The notes under the pieces were generated by a model that searched no databases, was not told the DNA's origin, and saw only the letters and a program-made list of their open reading frames with translations. A program made the position numbers and the translations under genes. A stretch of DNA of 64,000 bases from Branchiostoma floridae (lineage: Eukaryota; Chordata; Leptocardii; Amphioxiformes; Branchiostomatidae): contig NC_049995.1 of NCBI RefSeq assembly GCF_000003815.2, positions 11,982-75,981 on the forward strand, read 5' to 3'. Positions 12,301 to 27,300 of the stretch are shown piece by piece. Position 1 is the first letter of the stretch, and each line of letters starts with the position of its first letter.

Positions 12301-15300
12301 CCTGAAGGCAATCCCGTAACGTATTCTATAGCCAACGTTAGTACCATACCTGGAGCGACCATCAATCCTGGTAAGTATGTCTTGCAATATCAGCCAGCCT
12401 TTTAATGAAACTATTTTCTCCTCTTTTTCATGAGGCATTCCTTTGTATTTTTTCACACAAATTTATTCACGTTTTTGTTTGTCATATTGGTGTGTGTCCG
12501 TGTTTACTTTTATTGTCTGAATGAGTAAATACACTGCCAGTAGAGTGTCAGAAAGTGAGTGGGGAGATGAATTCAGACGTCAGACGTACTGGAGTGGCAG
12601 GAAGCAGTGTTAATTAGGTGGTAGAACTAGTCGTTAATATTGAAATGACAGTCCACATCATGGAGTAAATGGAAGAAGCATGATCTTCAGGAGGTATTGT
12701 TTTTGGTCTATCTGCACTTATCAATGAGCGTATTTGATAAAAAAAACGTTATGACTGATGTAATACAACTAAACAAGAGACGAAAACTCTAATATTTCCC
12801 GAATTCGTAAGATCTTCAAATTCCTTTTTCTTTAGTTACTGGTAGCCTTAGCTGGAGACCGACCAGTATCCTACCCGTGCAACTAGAGATAGTTGCCAAA
12901 GACGACAAGGGTGCATCCTCGTCGTCTTACCCGATGGTGAAACTCTGTGACTGTAGAAACGGCGGAACCTGCAACTTTGTCACCGTCGACTTTACTGGAG
13001 AGATCAACCCTGTGGGGCAGTTTCAGGTTTGTCCAATTTTTTAGCACCTATGAAATTCGTTGATAGTATATGTTGATAACATATATTTCATATTGTCCCC
13101 CATATGAGCACAAGTCTCAGAGACAATGGCAATTTCAGTCGCTTTTCTACTATTTGATTTCTGACCTTCCAGTGTTTTCTTTAAGTTAAATGATATGTTT
13201 ATGATCAAAATATGTTTTCAGTATTGTACGAACATTCGTAACTGCGTTTTTAAAACTGTTTGACTATGTGTCTATGTTGTATGCTTGAATATGCTCAAGA
13301 GGTATAGAGGTGTGTGTGTGTGTGTGTGACATCTCGTGAGCAATGACTTTCGATGATCTAGATAGACTGTGCTGATATATTTTGTATGTGGGTAAGTGTT
13401 GCAAACGCAAAGGTCAAGGACAATATTGAGTCAATTAGCGACTCACCTTCCGCAATAGAGCCTACGTCTTTTCTATCGCTTGTCCTTAACATACTATGGT
13501 CTTGTTCAACAGGTTGTTACCTGCTCCTGCCCTGAAGCCTACGCGGGAGAGTTCTGTGAGGCTGATAAGAATGAATGTGAGGAAGACCCGTGCTATCCAG
13601 GTGTGGTGTGTACAGATAACGTGGCACCTGCAGCAGGCTTTACCTGTGGACCCTGTCCTTCTGGTCTGGATGGAACGGGTGAAAAGTGCTATGGTCAGTT
13701 GTACCGACGTTTTTGTTTTGCATAATGACAGTATACTATCGTATGTTACATCTAGCATCCTCACGATTCCCTGTTACCTCATTGTACCCACATGTCCAGA
13801 AGGGAATGGCTTACCAAACAGTACCAGGAGCAACGTAGGTAGGAGTTAACCTATTGACGTGGAGATAGGGAAACTCACCCAATTGTCGAAATGGTCACCC
13901 TGAACAATTTTGGGTTACATTCTCCATTAGCGCAAACTGGCTACATATCTTTCCACATACTGACATATAAGCTAACCAAGAAGCAGAAGTGGCAACTGCA
14001 TTTGGATAGAATAATGAGATAAAAACATGTTGAAATCTGTGTAGCTTGTGATAGGTTCGCCATTTGATTCTAATGAACAATTATTCTTGTTTTTGTCATA
14101 CAACTATCCCCCAGACTATCAGAACGGCGTGGTGGTCTCGATAAGAATATTTACATAATTGTGAACATCAAAAATGTAGCATTGCTGTTTGCACAATCGT
14201 AGCTAATAAAGGATTAAAGACTACGCTTTCTTTCTCAACGTTAAAAAACCCACAGGCTGTTCAGAGGTGCTGTAGCATTTTTCAATTGAGGTGTTTATAC
14301 GTTATCGTTTAACATCTAGTTGTTGTTTTTGCAGATATTAACGAGTGCGTTCAGGGTCAGCTGTGTGAACAACTCCATAACTGTGAGAATACCCGAGGAA
14401 GCTACACCTGTGGGTGTGATGATGGGTACACCATGGACAGCAACGGTCTCAACTGCACTGGTTAGTGTTATGTTTATATCATATCATATCATATCATATC
14501 ATCACAATGCCTTATAGGTCATTGTTGGATATGAAGTCTTGCTCTGTCTACCGTTTTATCAATTGTTCTTTCACTCACTCACTCACTTACTCACTCACTT
14601 ATTCACTTATTGACTCTTCATTATATCATAAGTATATCATTCCTATATTTATTAATGTTTCTTAACTATCCCTATCCTACTTCATTTATGTACCCAGTGA
14701 CTACTTCTATTGAAATCCACACACAAAGTTTTAAACATATTTACCGACTTTCTCCCTGTAGATATATGAAATAATATTAGACCTACGGTGTTTCACTACA
14801 CACGTCTACAGTTTGCATTCTTTAAGGGACGAGTAGAAGGATTTTGATCAATGAAACAATATCTTTTTCATATGACTGGTTTCATTTAAACTTATCCACT
14901 TCTGCTATATCATTCAAGTTGTTATAGAAAGATTGCATTAAGACTGTGTAAACTTTCTCTAGACATAGACGAGTGCGCTGGTGACTCAGCCGGCTGTGCA
15001 AATACGGCAACATGCATCAACACAGAGGGCAGCTTCATCTGTTCCTGTAATACCGGATACTTTGGCAACGGAACTTACTGTGGAGGTGAACCAAACCAGA
15101 TGTCCAGCTATAGATATTATATAACATCTGCCTAAAATTAGGGCAGGTTGCATAACTGATGACACACAAACAAACATACATACCAGGCAATTATAATACC
15201 TCCGTTTTTTTCGGCGGTAACGAGAGATAAATCGCGTGTTTGAAACAAAAGTAAAGCAAAAGTTAAAGCTTGTTTTTCACATGTATCTTAATGATTATAG

Positions 15301-18300
15301 TTTCTGGACACTAAAATGATATTTGTACTTATTAAAAGTTTTACCTTCAAGATAAAACTATTCTTTGTTCCAGATATTGATGAGTGCGCGATTAGTGCCT
15401 CCTGTGATCGCAATGCAGTGTGCGAAAACACAGTTGGATCTTACACGTGCACATGTAAAGCTGGTTATGAAGGTAGCGGGCGCAAATGTGAGGGTAAGTT
15501 GTGTGAACTCGTTATCATTGCACTGTCTTAGAGGTTCTTTATGACGAGGTTGGCCAAATGAAATATAATAGAACCTAGACTATCAGCTATAAACTGACAT
15601 TCATGTTGACGAACTGCGCCTATGCCACCAATGGTTGTGCCTGATGCTGCAACAAAATATCTTTCTTTGTTTGGAGACGGATATTTCGACAATGCTTTGA
15701 ATTTCAATTTCAACTTTAGATAGAATTCCTACCTAGAATTACTACCCTATGTTTGGTTTCATAGCCTTTGAGGTCATTGGAGCAATTGCTTGTTAAATCA
15801 CCGCTGTAAGGGGGATGTATTGGGAGGGGGAGTCCACTGCTGTTGTCCTACCATATTTTACCTACCTACGCAACGTCAGGTATGCATTTACACAAGGGTT
15901 GATTGAGAAAATAGTGTGAAGGACCTTATCCAAAAACAAAAGTCTAACCAGAAATGACAGGAATCGAACAGATAACCCGTTGATCTAGCGTGTGGTATTC
16001 TAGCAACTCGGCCATTTCACACTTCATTTTCTTAAGTAATCATCTTTGTTTTGTTATCTTCTCACATGGCAGACACCAATGAGTGTGATAAACCGGACAC
16101 CTGCGACACACATGCGGAATGTACCAACACTATCGGCTCTTACAGCTGCAGCTGCAACACTGGGTACCGCGGCAACGAGACAGTCTGTACCAACGTGGAC
16201 GAGTGTGATGAGCTACTGGACAGTTGTCTCCCGGGCCTGGGGATCTGTATAGATAACCCTGGGTCCTACAGCTGTGCGTGTAGGGGTGGTTATGTAGGAG
16301 ATGGGATCACTTGTGAAGGTTTGTTACGGTGTTTACTTTTAACCCTAGCTTTTCATGTTATCACATCTGGTGTGATCTGATATATAATGTGGTCAGTGCG
16401 ACCTAGCGTCTATATAGCCTTCATACCATTTTAGAACTGTATGGAAATACTTCATCATCTGTTAGGAACAGCGTTTGAAGTGTACAAAACCTGATAAGCT
16501 CGCAGTAATATGGCACCATATGTTGGTATCACAACAACTTCTATGCTGTAATAAGAAGACCACGACCGAACCCTTCGTGGTTACAAAAAAGTGGTTCATG
16601 AAATGAAAAAGTGAGGTTACATGATAAGCTCATAATGAACATTTCAATTACATCGACAATTTGCGTAATGCTATTCATTGTCGCCTACAAATGTAAGGGG
16701 GGTTGATTTAAGATATACCGTGTCATGTAGTAACTAATTGTATGGAGGAATGGTGAAGACATGATATCTAAACTAACTTGTTGGTAACTCTTCAGATCTT
16801 GATGAGTGTTCCGATGCTGCTCTAAACAACTGCACCGAGAACGCCCATTGCACCAATACGGAGGGCTCTTACATCTGCCTGTGTGCAGAGGGATACGAGG
16901 GGATCGGTACAGAGAGTTGCACAGGTGAGGTATAGGGATTTCATTCTTTTGTGAAATGTTGTAGATTATGGTGACTGGTGTCACAGTGGCCCTGTGGTTA
17001 GAGTTGTTGACTCAGAGTCTGGAGGTACTGAGTTTGTTTTGTATACCCGAAAACGGCTCATGTCGTGAAACACCAGTTTTGTAATGGAGCATGAAAGCTC
17101 CATACTCTGACAGATTTATTTGAGTAATACACATCGCCATTGAATCTCATTAGTAAATATGGTTGATCCTTTATCGGGCTAGAGGCGTAGCTCTTCTCAA
17201 ATACAGAACCTTGATAGAACGTACATTATCGAAACTAGGTACTTTTTAAAAAATAGATTTAGGTGAAGAACTGGTGATAAGTATGTTTCCCAAGGCAAGG
17301 GCGTAACATCTGGAGCCGGAGGGACTGGGTTTGAATAGAAATACGAACAAATAAAAATAAGGCAAGTGCGTATGATATTACTTTATGTCCAGTTTAACAT
17401 TTCAACAGCATTATTTTTGCAAACTGTTCTATACAGACGTAGACGAGTGTACAAGGGATATAAGTAACTGCGCACAGGAGGTAACCTGCAGAAACACCCC
17501 AGGATCTTTCCTCTGTTCCTGTAACGAAGGGTTCGCCGGAAACGGGATTCAGTGTGAAGGTAGCCATTTTACATTTCTCCTGATAGATAAACAGAAACAA
17601 ACGTCTGAACAATAGACTGTTGCTATCTTCTAGATAACAATCTAGATAACAATTTCTAGATAACAATTTTTTATCAATCATCACGTATGATTCCTTCAGG
17701 CCTAGGGTTCTTTCGTAGAAGGCGAAATTTTTAATCAGAATATAATACGAACGATCACGTTTTTAGGATTGCTATTACACTAAATCAACAGTGGCAATGA
17801 AAAATTATTACCATGGTGACGTTGTCTTAGCTGATATTTATTACCTTCGACGAGAAGGTTATGTTTTTATATGTCTGTTGACAGCAGAACCCGAGAAGTC
17901 GTTATGAGATTTGATATGTCTGTAGGGGTTGGCGAAAAGAAGAAATAATTGGCCTCCTGGCGGGTATCTATGGTAATGCAGCGGTCAACCTTAAAATGTC
18001 AATCAATTCGTATATACGAAATCAAGAGAGAATCATATAGCATTTTTAGAATGTTAAATTGTAGTAAAAACAGTAGAAACATTACATGCTTCGTTGTTAC
18101 AGATATCGATGAATGTGTGAGGGGAGAAGATGATTGTGACGTTGACACAAAAGCCGTCTGCACCAATCTGATTGGAGGATACAACTGCACATGTTACAAT
18201 GGGTACCAAGGAGACGGTAGGACATGCACAGGTAAGTCCACATCATTTCTGATTAAAAAATATCTGTTGTCTTCTAAAACAGTACACATTTCTCCAATTA

Positions 18301-21300
18301 ACGCACCCTTTAAGTATAATTGACTTGTTAAAGGTGGCAGCGAGGACAAAAGAGTCAGATATTTAAATAGAGAATGCAATGTAAACATAAGGAGAGATAG
18401 TGGTTTTGATGAACATGAAAAACAAAACAAAAATTGTTTTCACGTAACATGCAAAATTGAAAGCAGATTTTGAAATACAATTAGTAATATTTACATGATG
18501 CTATCCTCCACAGACATTGATGAGTGCCTTATTGGCAATGGCAAATGCGATGACGACTGCGTCAACACTGAAGGAAGTTATTACTGTGGATGTAACGCTG
18601 GATACAGACTGGCAGTCGATGGTTTCAAGTGCGACGGTAAAATTATTCGTTTTATACTTTACCCTTTAGCTGAAAACATGTAGATCAATGACTACCACAG
18701 TTATCTCACCACAGTATTTTCGACAGTTTAAACTGCGCTATGCATGACGACATCAACCGGACCGGCTATATGAAGTATTGTCCAGCAGCTTTTGTTGTAA
18801 TATTTCCACATAATTACTTTCAAGATTATAACTAAGACTAATCATGTAAAATATACTCATCCGTAACCAAAAGAATTAAGTGCTATACAACACAAAACAA
18901 TAAGTACCATACTAGATTATGATTAGAAATGCACTATTATAGCGTGAACTTGCAATAGGTTACCATCAACAATGATGACCCAGCTTAAATGATATACTAT
19001 ATTTTTGTAGATATCGACGAATGTGCAGAGCGGCTGGACGACTGTGAACAGGTCTGCACAAACACAGACGGTGTATTCAACTGCTCATGCGCTCCTGGGT
19101 TCACGCAGGTTGGAGAATTGTGCCAAGGTAATGTGCATTTCCTCCTTGAGCTTTTTTTAAGATGTTTGAAAAATAAGATGTTGATCAGACCATACAACGG
19201 AAGATATATTTTAGGTAACATTCTTAGCTGTGCTGTATTCTTTGATTAACATCAGATCACTGCCCTTCAGCTAAAAACAAATGGCTTTTTATCAATTATT
19301 CATATGACTAATATTGGGATGACTTTCACAAAGCAGTTGATTGCCTCTATGGAATGTACTTTTGTAGTGTGCCCTGCATTTCATAGTTTTATTTTTTATA
19401 TGGAATATAATGGTTTTATCAATTTCATTTTTCAGCTTCTGCAAATTGCACGAGCACCGTCTGCACAAACGCAGAGTGCTACGTGGATACAGAGAACGGA
19501 ACCGAGAAGTGTCTGTGTTTCGCTGGCTACGATGTTGTCAACGGAACAGTTTGCAATGGTAAGCTGGATGATACAAATGTAGATGTTTGTTATCAAGAAC
19601 GGAGTAGGACTAAGGTTTATCTAGAAAATGAGTCAAAGCAATAATTACTACAGGACGAAGAGTAACCTTCAGAGGAGTATTGTAGTTGGGTGATGTGATG
19701 TGATGCCCGATCTCTATGTTCCAGTTACTGCATTCGTATGTAGCTTGCAATGTCGTTTACCCGTAGTTTCGAGATAATCTACGTTTTTTCATGGTGTCCA
19801 TTTGTATAAGTAATATAATATTTGAAGAATATGTTCCCGTGTGTATTCTTTCTCTCGTAAGCTAAATGATTTAGCAGTTGTCAGGTACACCAGGTACACC
19901 AGGTGCCATTGAACTATTCTTTGACATCATACATGCAGACACTGTTATACGTTTTGAATATTGTAATTGCCAATATTAATTTTCAAATATTGGCAATTTT
20001 GGATTGTTTTTTGCTGTTGTCAGTATCTATGCTAACTGGCCTGGATGATCCTTATATAAATATGTATAGATACAGAAATGGCCCTTTAATTTCAGACACT
20101 GATGAATGTTCAAGCGACACACTGAATGCCTGCGACCAGTTGTGCAACAACACAGACGGTGGATACACGTGTGATTGCTTCCGTGGCTACACGATTAGTA
20201 CCGATGGTCGCACATGTACTGGTAAGGCATTAGTCGTACAGCACATAAAACTAACAATAACAGATATCGTCATGTTCTATTTATATCAGTTTGTGTGATG
20301 CTGTTCGTAAGTGTTTACTACATTTTCCATATTAGACAACCATTAAAAGAGGCGGCTGTTTCTTATATTTCTAAATTGAGCCACATTAACGTAATGAAAC
20401 AAATCTTTTTCTGTACATTATGACTTTAGTTAAATTGAGACAGTTCAAAAATAATATTCTCCCCACCGTTTGACAGATATTGATGAGTGTGCAGACAATG
20501 ACCTGAACGACTGTGACTCCAACGCCTTCTGCAACAATGACCAGGGCGGTTACACATGCAGCTGTAGGCAGGGCTTTACGGGTAACGGCACTTTTTGTAC
20601 AGGTAAGAAAACCATTATGTTGTCATGTCAACATGTAAAGTTTAAGGTACTTGTGAGTTGGAACATAAAGCGCCGAAGGGAAACCTAGATGGGCTGACAT
20701 AGTTTTATACATCTTTTAACCGACACTGTTTTATTCCTTTTTTACTTGACAACTTGTCTACAGCGTAAAAGCCGTAAAATCAAATTCTCCACAAAGACGC
20801 TGAAACAAAGAAGGTGCTTACAACGTATACTACTTTTTCTGCCCATATATAGCATTGGATCTGCAAAGAACAAGAACAAAATATACATAATTGCGCATGT
20901 AAACTAAACAAATCTAAAAAAGTGAAAGTCACGTAACCCTCTAGAGATCAATTTGCTATAAAAGTGTGTCCTGATGGACAATGCCTGGTCATTGTGAAGT
21001 AATGAAATGAAAAGACAGAAAAACGTTTTTTTTTTACGAAAACAACAAATACAATGTATACTTTCCGATCAAATTTTGATATTCTAACAATAAGAGGAAC
21101 AGATGTTTGTCCTTGTGGGCTGTTGAGCTTACATGGTATTCTTTCTTTACGAATCAGACTATGATGAGTGCACGTTCGGAAGTCCTGCCCAGAATTGCAG
21201 TGACAGCGCACAATGTGTCAACTTTGAAGGCGGCTTCAGTTGTACCTGTCGTGATGGGTATATCGGCGACGGGTTCTTCTGTGCTGGTATGTACCTTTTC

Positions 21301-24300
21301 GTCATATTCTGTATTATGTTCTGCTTTCGTATTAAAACTTTTCCTTTTTCAAATATAAATTTCAGCATGGCAGATTCTTTAACACGTAAACTTAAGTAAA
21401 GTTTCAATTGTAATTCATACTTCATTATTCGTGTGAAATATGTTGAAACGAAAATAGTTTTCATGCAGAGCTGAAGAGTGACGTAAAACAAGTCTTCGTA
21501 AAATGCAGAGATAGATTTTAGAAAACACGATCAAAGGAATTTTTGTTATCTTCAGATGTCGACGAGTGTATCAATGGCTCTGAAAAGTGCCATGAACAAG
21601 CAACATGTACCAATGTTGTGGGCAGCTTCACCTGTTCCTGCAATGCCGGATACAACGGGACCGGCACAAACTGTGAAGGTAAGGTTAGGGGAATGTATAT
21701 GGTTGAATTTACACTAGCATTGTTACCTGCATGTATGCAGGTATGGTTTTCACGGGCGTGGGAAAATTTGGAAGCTGGGGATTTAGGGCGCTGTATCTCG
21801 AGAACGGATGGTGCGAGCACGACGATTTTTGGTACGTGGGTTGGGGGTGGTCGCCTGACACTCAGGTTTGATTTTGGGCCTCCTGGCGTTTGAACTTGAC
21901 ATTGCAGGTGGCATTTTTGGTGTTTTGGGGGCACTTTTGGCGCTGTGTGTCCGGAACGATACGCGCGATTGCAACGATTTTTGATGCATAGGTGGGGGGT
22001 TGTTGCCTGTTGCCTATGATTGACTTTGGGCCTTGCCGCGTTTGAACTTGACCCGGCAGGTCGAATTTTGTGTCCGGGAGGGGTATTTCCGGAGTTATAT
22101 CTTCTGAACGGTTGGTGCTGGCGCGATGATATTTGGCACATGTGTCGGCGATGGGTGAATAATTCTCAATTTTGATTTTGGCGCCCTTGGTGCTTGAACT
22201 TGACATTTTAGGTTACCTTTTGTGCGGGCACGGGGCGTGCGCTGTATCTCTGGAACGCAAGGTGCCATTGTGTTGCTATTTGGTACGTGAGTTGTTGGTG
22301 TTGTCCTGGTGGTGAGGTTTGATTTTGGGCCTCCTAGTGCTTGAACTTGATACTGTATAGGTTGACCCTGTTTTGGTGTGGTTGGGGCATCCCCCCAATA
22401 CCTGCTTGGTTGCTGACGGTTGGGTTGGGTAGAACCATCATCTGTTTTGGTTGATTGAGAGGTCTTTAAGTTTACACCTAGAACCATCATCTGGCCTGGG
22501 CCACCTTCAATGTATCAGGTTACTTTGTATCAACAGTGTCTGACCTGCCAGATGATATACTTAGTCTAGTATCTGTTGCTGTATTTGTTAGGTACAGTTT
22601 GAGTTTGCTTCTTAGTCCGAGTTTGTGGTGTTTTGAGAGCTGTGTAGTACTGGGTTTAATGTTCTGGTACAAGTTCCTTTACCATGTTTGGCAATCAGCA
22701 GAAGATACAACTTTCTAAAGTGGAGGAAAAATGTATAGAGCTTGAGTGTAAGACAAAGGTATGTGTATGATTTTTCCTGTTTCTTGTTGTTTCTTTGGGG
22801 ATGCCATTTCCGTATTGTATGCAGGTAATTTGTAGTTTGGGGCTAGTCATATTTGCTTGATTTTGGGGCCTGCTTAATCTATAGTACGGGCAAGGTTAAG
22901 TGGTAGAGGCTTTGTTTTGTTTTAAATTTGGTATCGTTTGTTGCATTTTGTCACTGCAAAAATATGATGAAATTGTTTCCTCCTCTAAGCAGCTGCTCAT
23001 TGATTTGGGGGGATGTTTGCTGGGTGTTCACTCTGACTACGACAGCTTTCTGAACTTTTTAAAGTTGCCAGCAGCTTGCCATTTATGAATGGGATTGACA
23101 AGGACATTTTGAGTAGTAAATTCTGCTGTAAAATTTGGCTTAGGTACTTCAGGAGATTTAGGTTTTAGTTGGACGGATTGAACAAAATATCATACCACCC
23201 TAATGCTGCTGGATGGGGCCTACCACTATTCATATTGTCTATGGAACTACTGTAAAAATATAATTTTTCAAATTATGCAAATAACCTTCCAGTGTCAAGT
23301 GATATAACACTCCAGAAATAAATCTTTAATGAATATCATTGGTACAATAAGGAGATTTAGCAGCTGCATTAGGTCAGTACATTGAAATAGGAAGATATCA
23401 GTACTGAATATATCATATGTGACAGAACAACTACATGGGCCATCTGACTCTGAGACCAAAAAAGGTAGGAAAAGTCGTCTCAATAACTTTAAGGTACTGT
23501 GGTTGGTTACATGCTTAAGAAATCCAAAATAATTAATGTTCATCCATGCCCAAACTTACACATTCTGAAAATGGAATTTCAGACTTTTGCATGGTGCACA
23601 ACCAACACGGTAAAAATACGCAACCAGGGACGAAAAGGAAAAAAAATACACAATAGGTCTACAGACACCTAATACATTTCATGCAGGCCTGAGGTCTACG
23701 AACTCTTGTTTATCGTTGCTTTGTGCGACATCTACGTACCCCAAGAGATATTGTCAAGTGTAAAGTATCAAAATGGTACATCTTCATGTCAGACCCATTT
23801 TAGTCCAACCCTTCTTGCAGTATACCAATCGTCTGCAATACCAAATCATAAAGAAATGTTTAAGTAGATCAATATACAATAATTTACTATCATGGTAAAA
23901 GAAGGGTGCCATGATGTAGAGTCTTGGATATGAATGGAGAACATATAGTTCAAGTCTAGTTCAGACAATACATCAGAAAGGCGATCTTATATATATAAAA
24001 TAAAATACACGTCCATTTTAAAAGATTTTCTTATGTTCGTTTCTCTTCACTTGATGCTTTGCTTGATATCCCGCCACAGACATCGATGAATGTGAAAACG
24101 GAAATAGTCCGTGCGATGGAAACGCAACTTGCACCAACAACGCTGGGTCCTACACCTGTACATGTAATGACGGGTACACTGGTACAGGGAGAACATGTGC
24201 AGGTAAGCAATCAACATATTGTCGCAATACGCAGTTATTCAGTTGCACCGACTGGATATGCACACGTAAGGTTCAAGATATAGATATAGAAGTCTGATAT

Positions 24301-27300
24301 AGGCATTGATCAATTTCATTTATAACATAAGGATGTCCAATCAAATGGTCTATGTTAGGTTGAATGTCATATGCTTTGCAGATAAAACAAGCTTTTGCTA
24401 CAATGTCTTACTTTATTGTTTATTTTGATAATTGTATAAATGTCAATATGTATTCCTGGCAAGATGACAAGACACATGTTAACGTATATTCATTACCTTT
24501 GCGATTCAATTTATCAGTTACGATGACTGGAATTTATAAGTACGACTTATATAAAAATGACTTGTTATGAAACTTTCCTTTGAGGAAATGTTATTCAAGT
24601 ATACATAACCACATTCAATATAGCCTGTTATAAACAACTGATTCGAGGTACGTCACAAAATCGTGTGATAATTTCTATAAAGCTGGGCATTTGACTTTGT
24701 TATCATGCATAATGATGAAGTAAAGGAATAAATCTTTCCAAAAACAAGTAATGCAACCTTTGTCCTTCTGCTCGGTACCAAAATTGTTTTTTTCGGTGAC
24801 CTGGCCTTTGGACTAATTGAAACGACCTACTTTGTTGTCAGATGTGAACGAGTGTTTAAGTGGCCAAGCTGACTGTCATGAACAGGCATCATGCAGAAAT
24901 ACAGAGGGCAACTATGTTTGCACCTGCTCAGCTGGTTTTACAGGCAACGGAACACACTGTGAAGGTAAGCTGGGACAATAGTTGGAACACAGGCAAACAG
25001 AAAATGATAATTCATGCGACACAGCACAGGGAAACATTGTATGATTAATAACCATCACACAGGTTTATGTTTCTTTTTTTACACTCGTTTTCCTGAAGCA
25101 AATTTTTGCTATCAACGTATTTGTGGAACACCTACTCACTATTGCTAGAGCATCCATACAGTAGTACAAATGTGATTGGTAAAGTAGTCAAATGTATTTC
25201 CTTTTGAAATTATTAGAATATAGTTTAGAATAAGCTAGTGTTTCATTTTATTCTTTTAAACATTAGAAATTTTCAGATATACCCAACAGTATTTTATTCG
25301 ATAGCATTGACTACTCAGTATTAAATCTACCAAAGGGTTGTACACCTAAAAATTTAAATATTTAATTTGGCATCAAGTTTGGTATTCCAATATGACAAGA
25401 ACTTAACATTTTACAGCCCACTATAACAATAACTAGTAAGCCATCGTTATGCAAATGAAAATGACTCAGAAAAGGATGCTGACGGTTTCCCACAAAATAT
25501 ATTCATTAGACTGATGCCAGTGATTTTGCTTGTCATTTTTTTCAGATGAAGACGAGTGTACGAATGGCAAACACACATGTACAGAAAACTCCGTGTGTAT
25601 GAACACCGAAGGTTCCTTCACTTGTCGATGTAAGCCCGGCTACATCGGGAGTAGCTGTGTGGATGTCCGTGAGTGTGAGGAGGACATTGACAACTGTGAT
25701 GACAACGCTGACTGTACGAACACACCTGGTTCATTCAGCTGTACCTGTCTTCCCGGTTACTTTGGTAATGGCACAGTCTGTACAGGTGAGCTACCCCTGA
25801 GTCAGTTTGTCCTTACTATTATCTCCGTCATTTATTTCTTCTTTTCTTAAGTCGCTATCATTACATTTCTGTTATTTTGCTGCTCCTACTTTTTACCATT
25901 GTTATAATTATAGGGGGTCTCGATGAGCGATATTTCGTTGTGCCCAATCCTCTTAATTCTCTAGATAGTGCTATCCATTCAGAATGACAAGACAACTATC
26001 TCCGTAAATCTAAGTTACTTTCACCTCACCGGTCTCGTAGCCTCACCGGCCTTAGGGGCAGCAATACAATCAACATACGTCTTCCATGCCCTGCGTTACT
26101 TAACGACACGTTTAATCAGTTGTCTGCTTATAGAACTACATGTAGTCAAAATGCTTACGCAGATTTTAAAAGATGTGTTTTAAAGGCATAGCAAAACGGC
26201 GGGCTAATGATAACTCTGGTGCACTTTGAGATATAACGAAGATGACAAAAACACACATTTCACAATTCCCTTTACTGAAAGAATAAGTAGTAAGTAATCT
26301 TTCAATGTGTGCAAGTTAAGATACAGAAAATCATTCAGACACAAAAGTAGATTCATTAGACTGATGCTAAAGACTTATAATTTTGGATTTCAGATGAAGA
26401 CGAATGTGCAAATGGCAACGATACATGTACAGAAAACTCCGTGTGTATGAACACCGAAGGTTCCTTCACTTGTCGATGTAAGCCCGGCTACATCGGGAGT
26501 AGCTGTGTGGATGTCCGTGAGTGTGAGGAGGACATTGACAACTGTGATGACAACGCTGACTGTACGAACACACCTGGTTCATTCAGCTGCACCTGTCTTC
26601 CCGGTTACTTTGGTAATGGCACAGTATGTACAGGTGAGATACCCCTGCTTCTACAAATAAATCAGTTAGTCCTTACTATTGTTGATTAGTGAGCAGTTTA
26701 GCTAATCTCAATCATTAAGTTTCTGGCCAAGGGACAAGAGGTGCTGCTATTGTGTTATTCATGTAACTTGTCATCTTGCATTGGCCTTCGGGCACTTCTT
26801 GAAGAGGCCTTACGGTCTTGTTACGTGGTGACCACTGAGTAAAGAGAGTTTCAATGTATTGATTCAACATTGGCCCGGAAAGAAATTTGTGTTGAAGATA
26901 ATTTTTTAAAGTTCAAGAAATGAGCATTTGAGATGATACATATATTGGACGAGGAGAAGTCAAGCGTGTCTGAGAGCTTAAATATGTTAATCCTATTGGT
27001 ATTTCCCTGTATACCCGTATATTTAGATATACAATAATGACTTTCTATTTTGTATATTTATAACATGTTGACGGTAATTTATTAAAATTCTATGTATACA
27101 CAAAAGACAAAAACGAATGCATAGGTAAAATCATTTTCCTCATACACGAATCGTGCTAGGAAAAAAAATCAGAAGTGATTGACTAATAATACAATGCCTT
27201 ACTCTTTACAGGTTGGTGAAACATGGCACCTTGGTTAATACTACTACTTTACTCTGTATGCAATTAGCCCTCTGGCATGAATTTGCAATAAAGATTATTA

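Noticed and set aside
16978-17060. Another tRNA-like SINE head ('gtggccctgtggttagagttg')
   Set aside because: The text resembles a tRNA-derived head, but neither box meets consensus and no second copy was aligned.
21518-22490. Long minus-strand frames in the 2.4-kb intron
   Set aside because: They are shadows of the about 150-bp tandem repeat, with no start context or domain.
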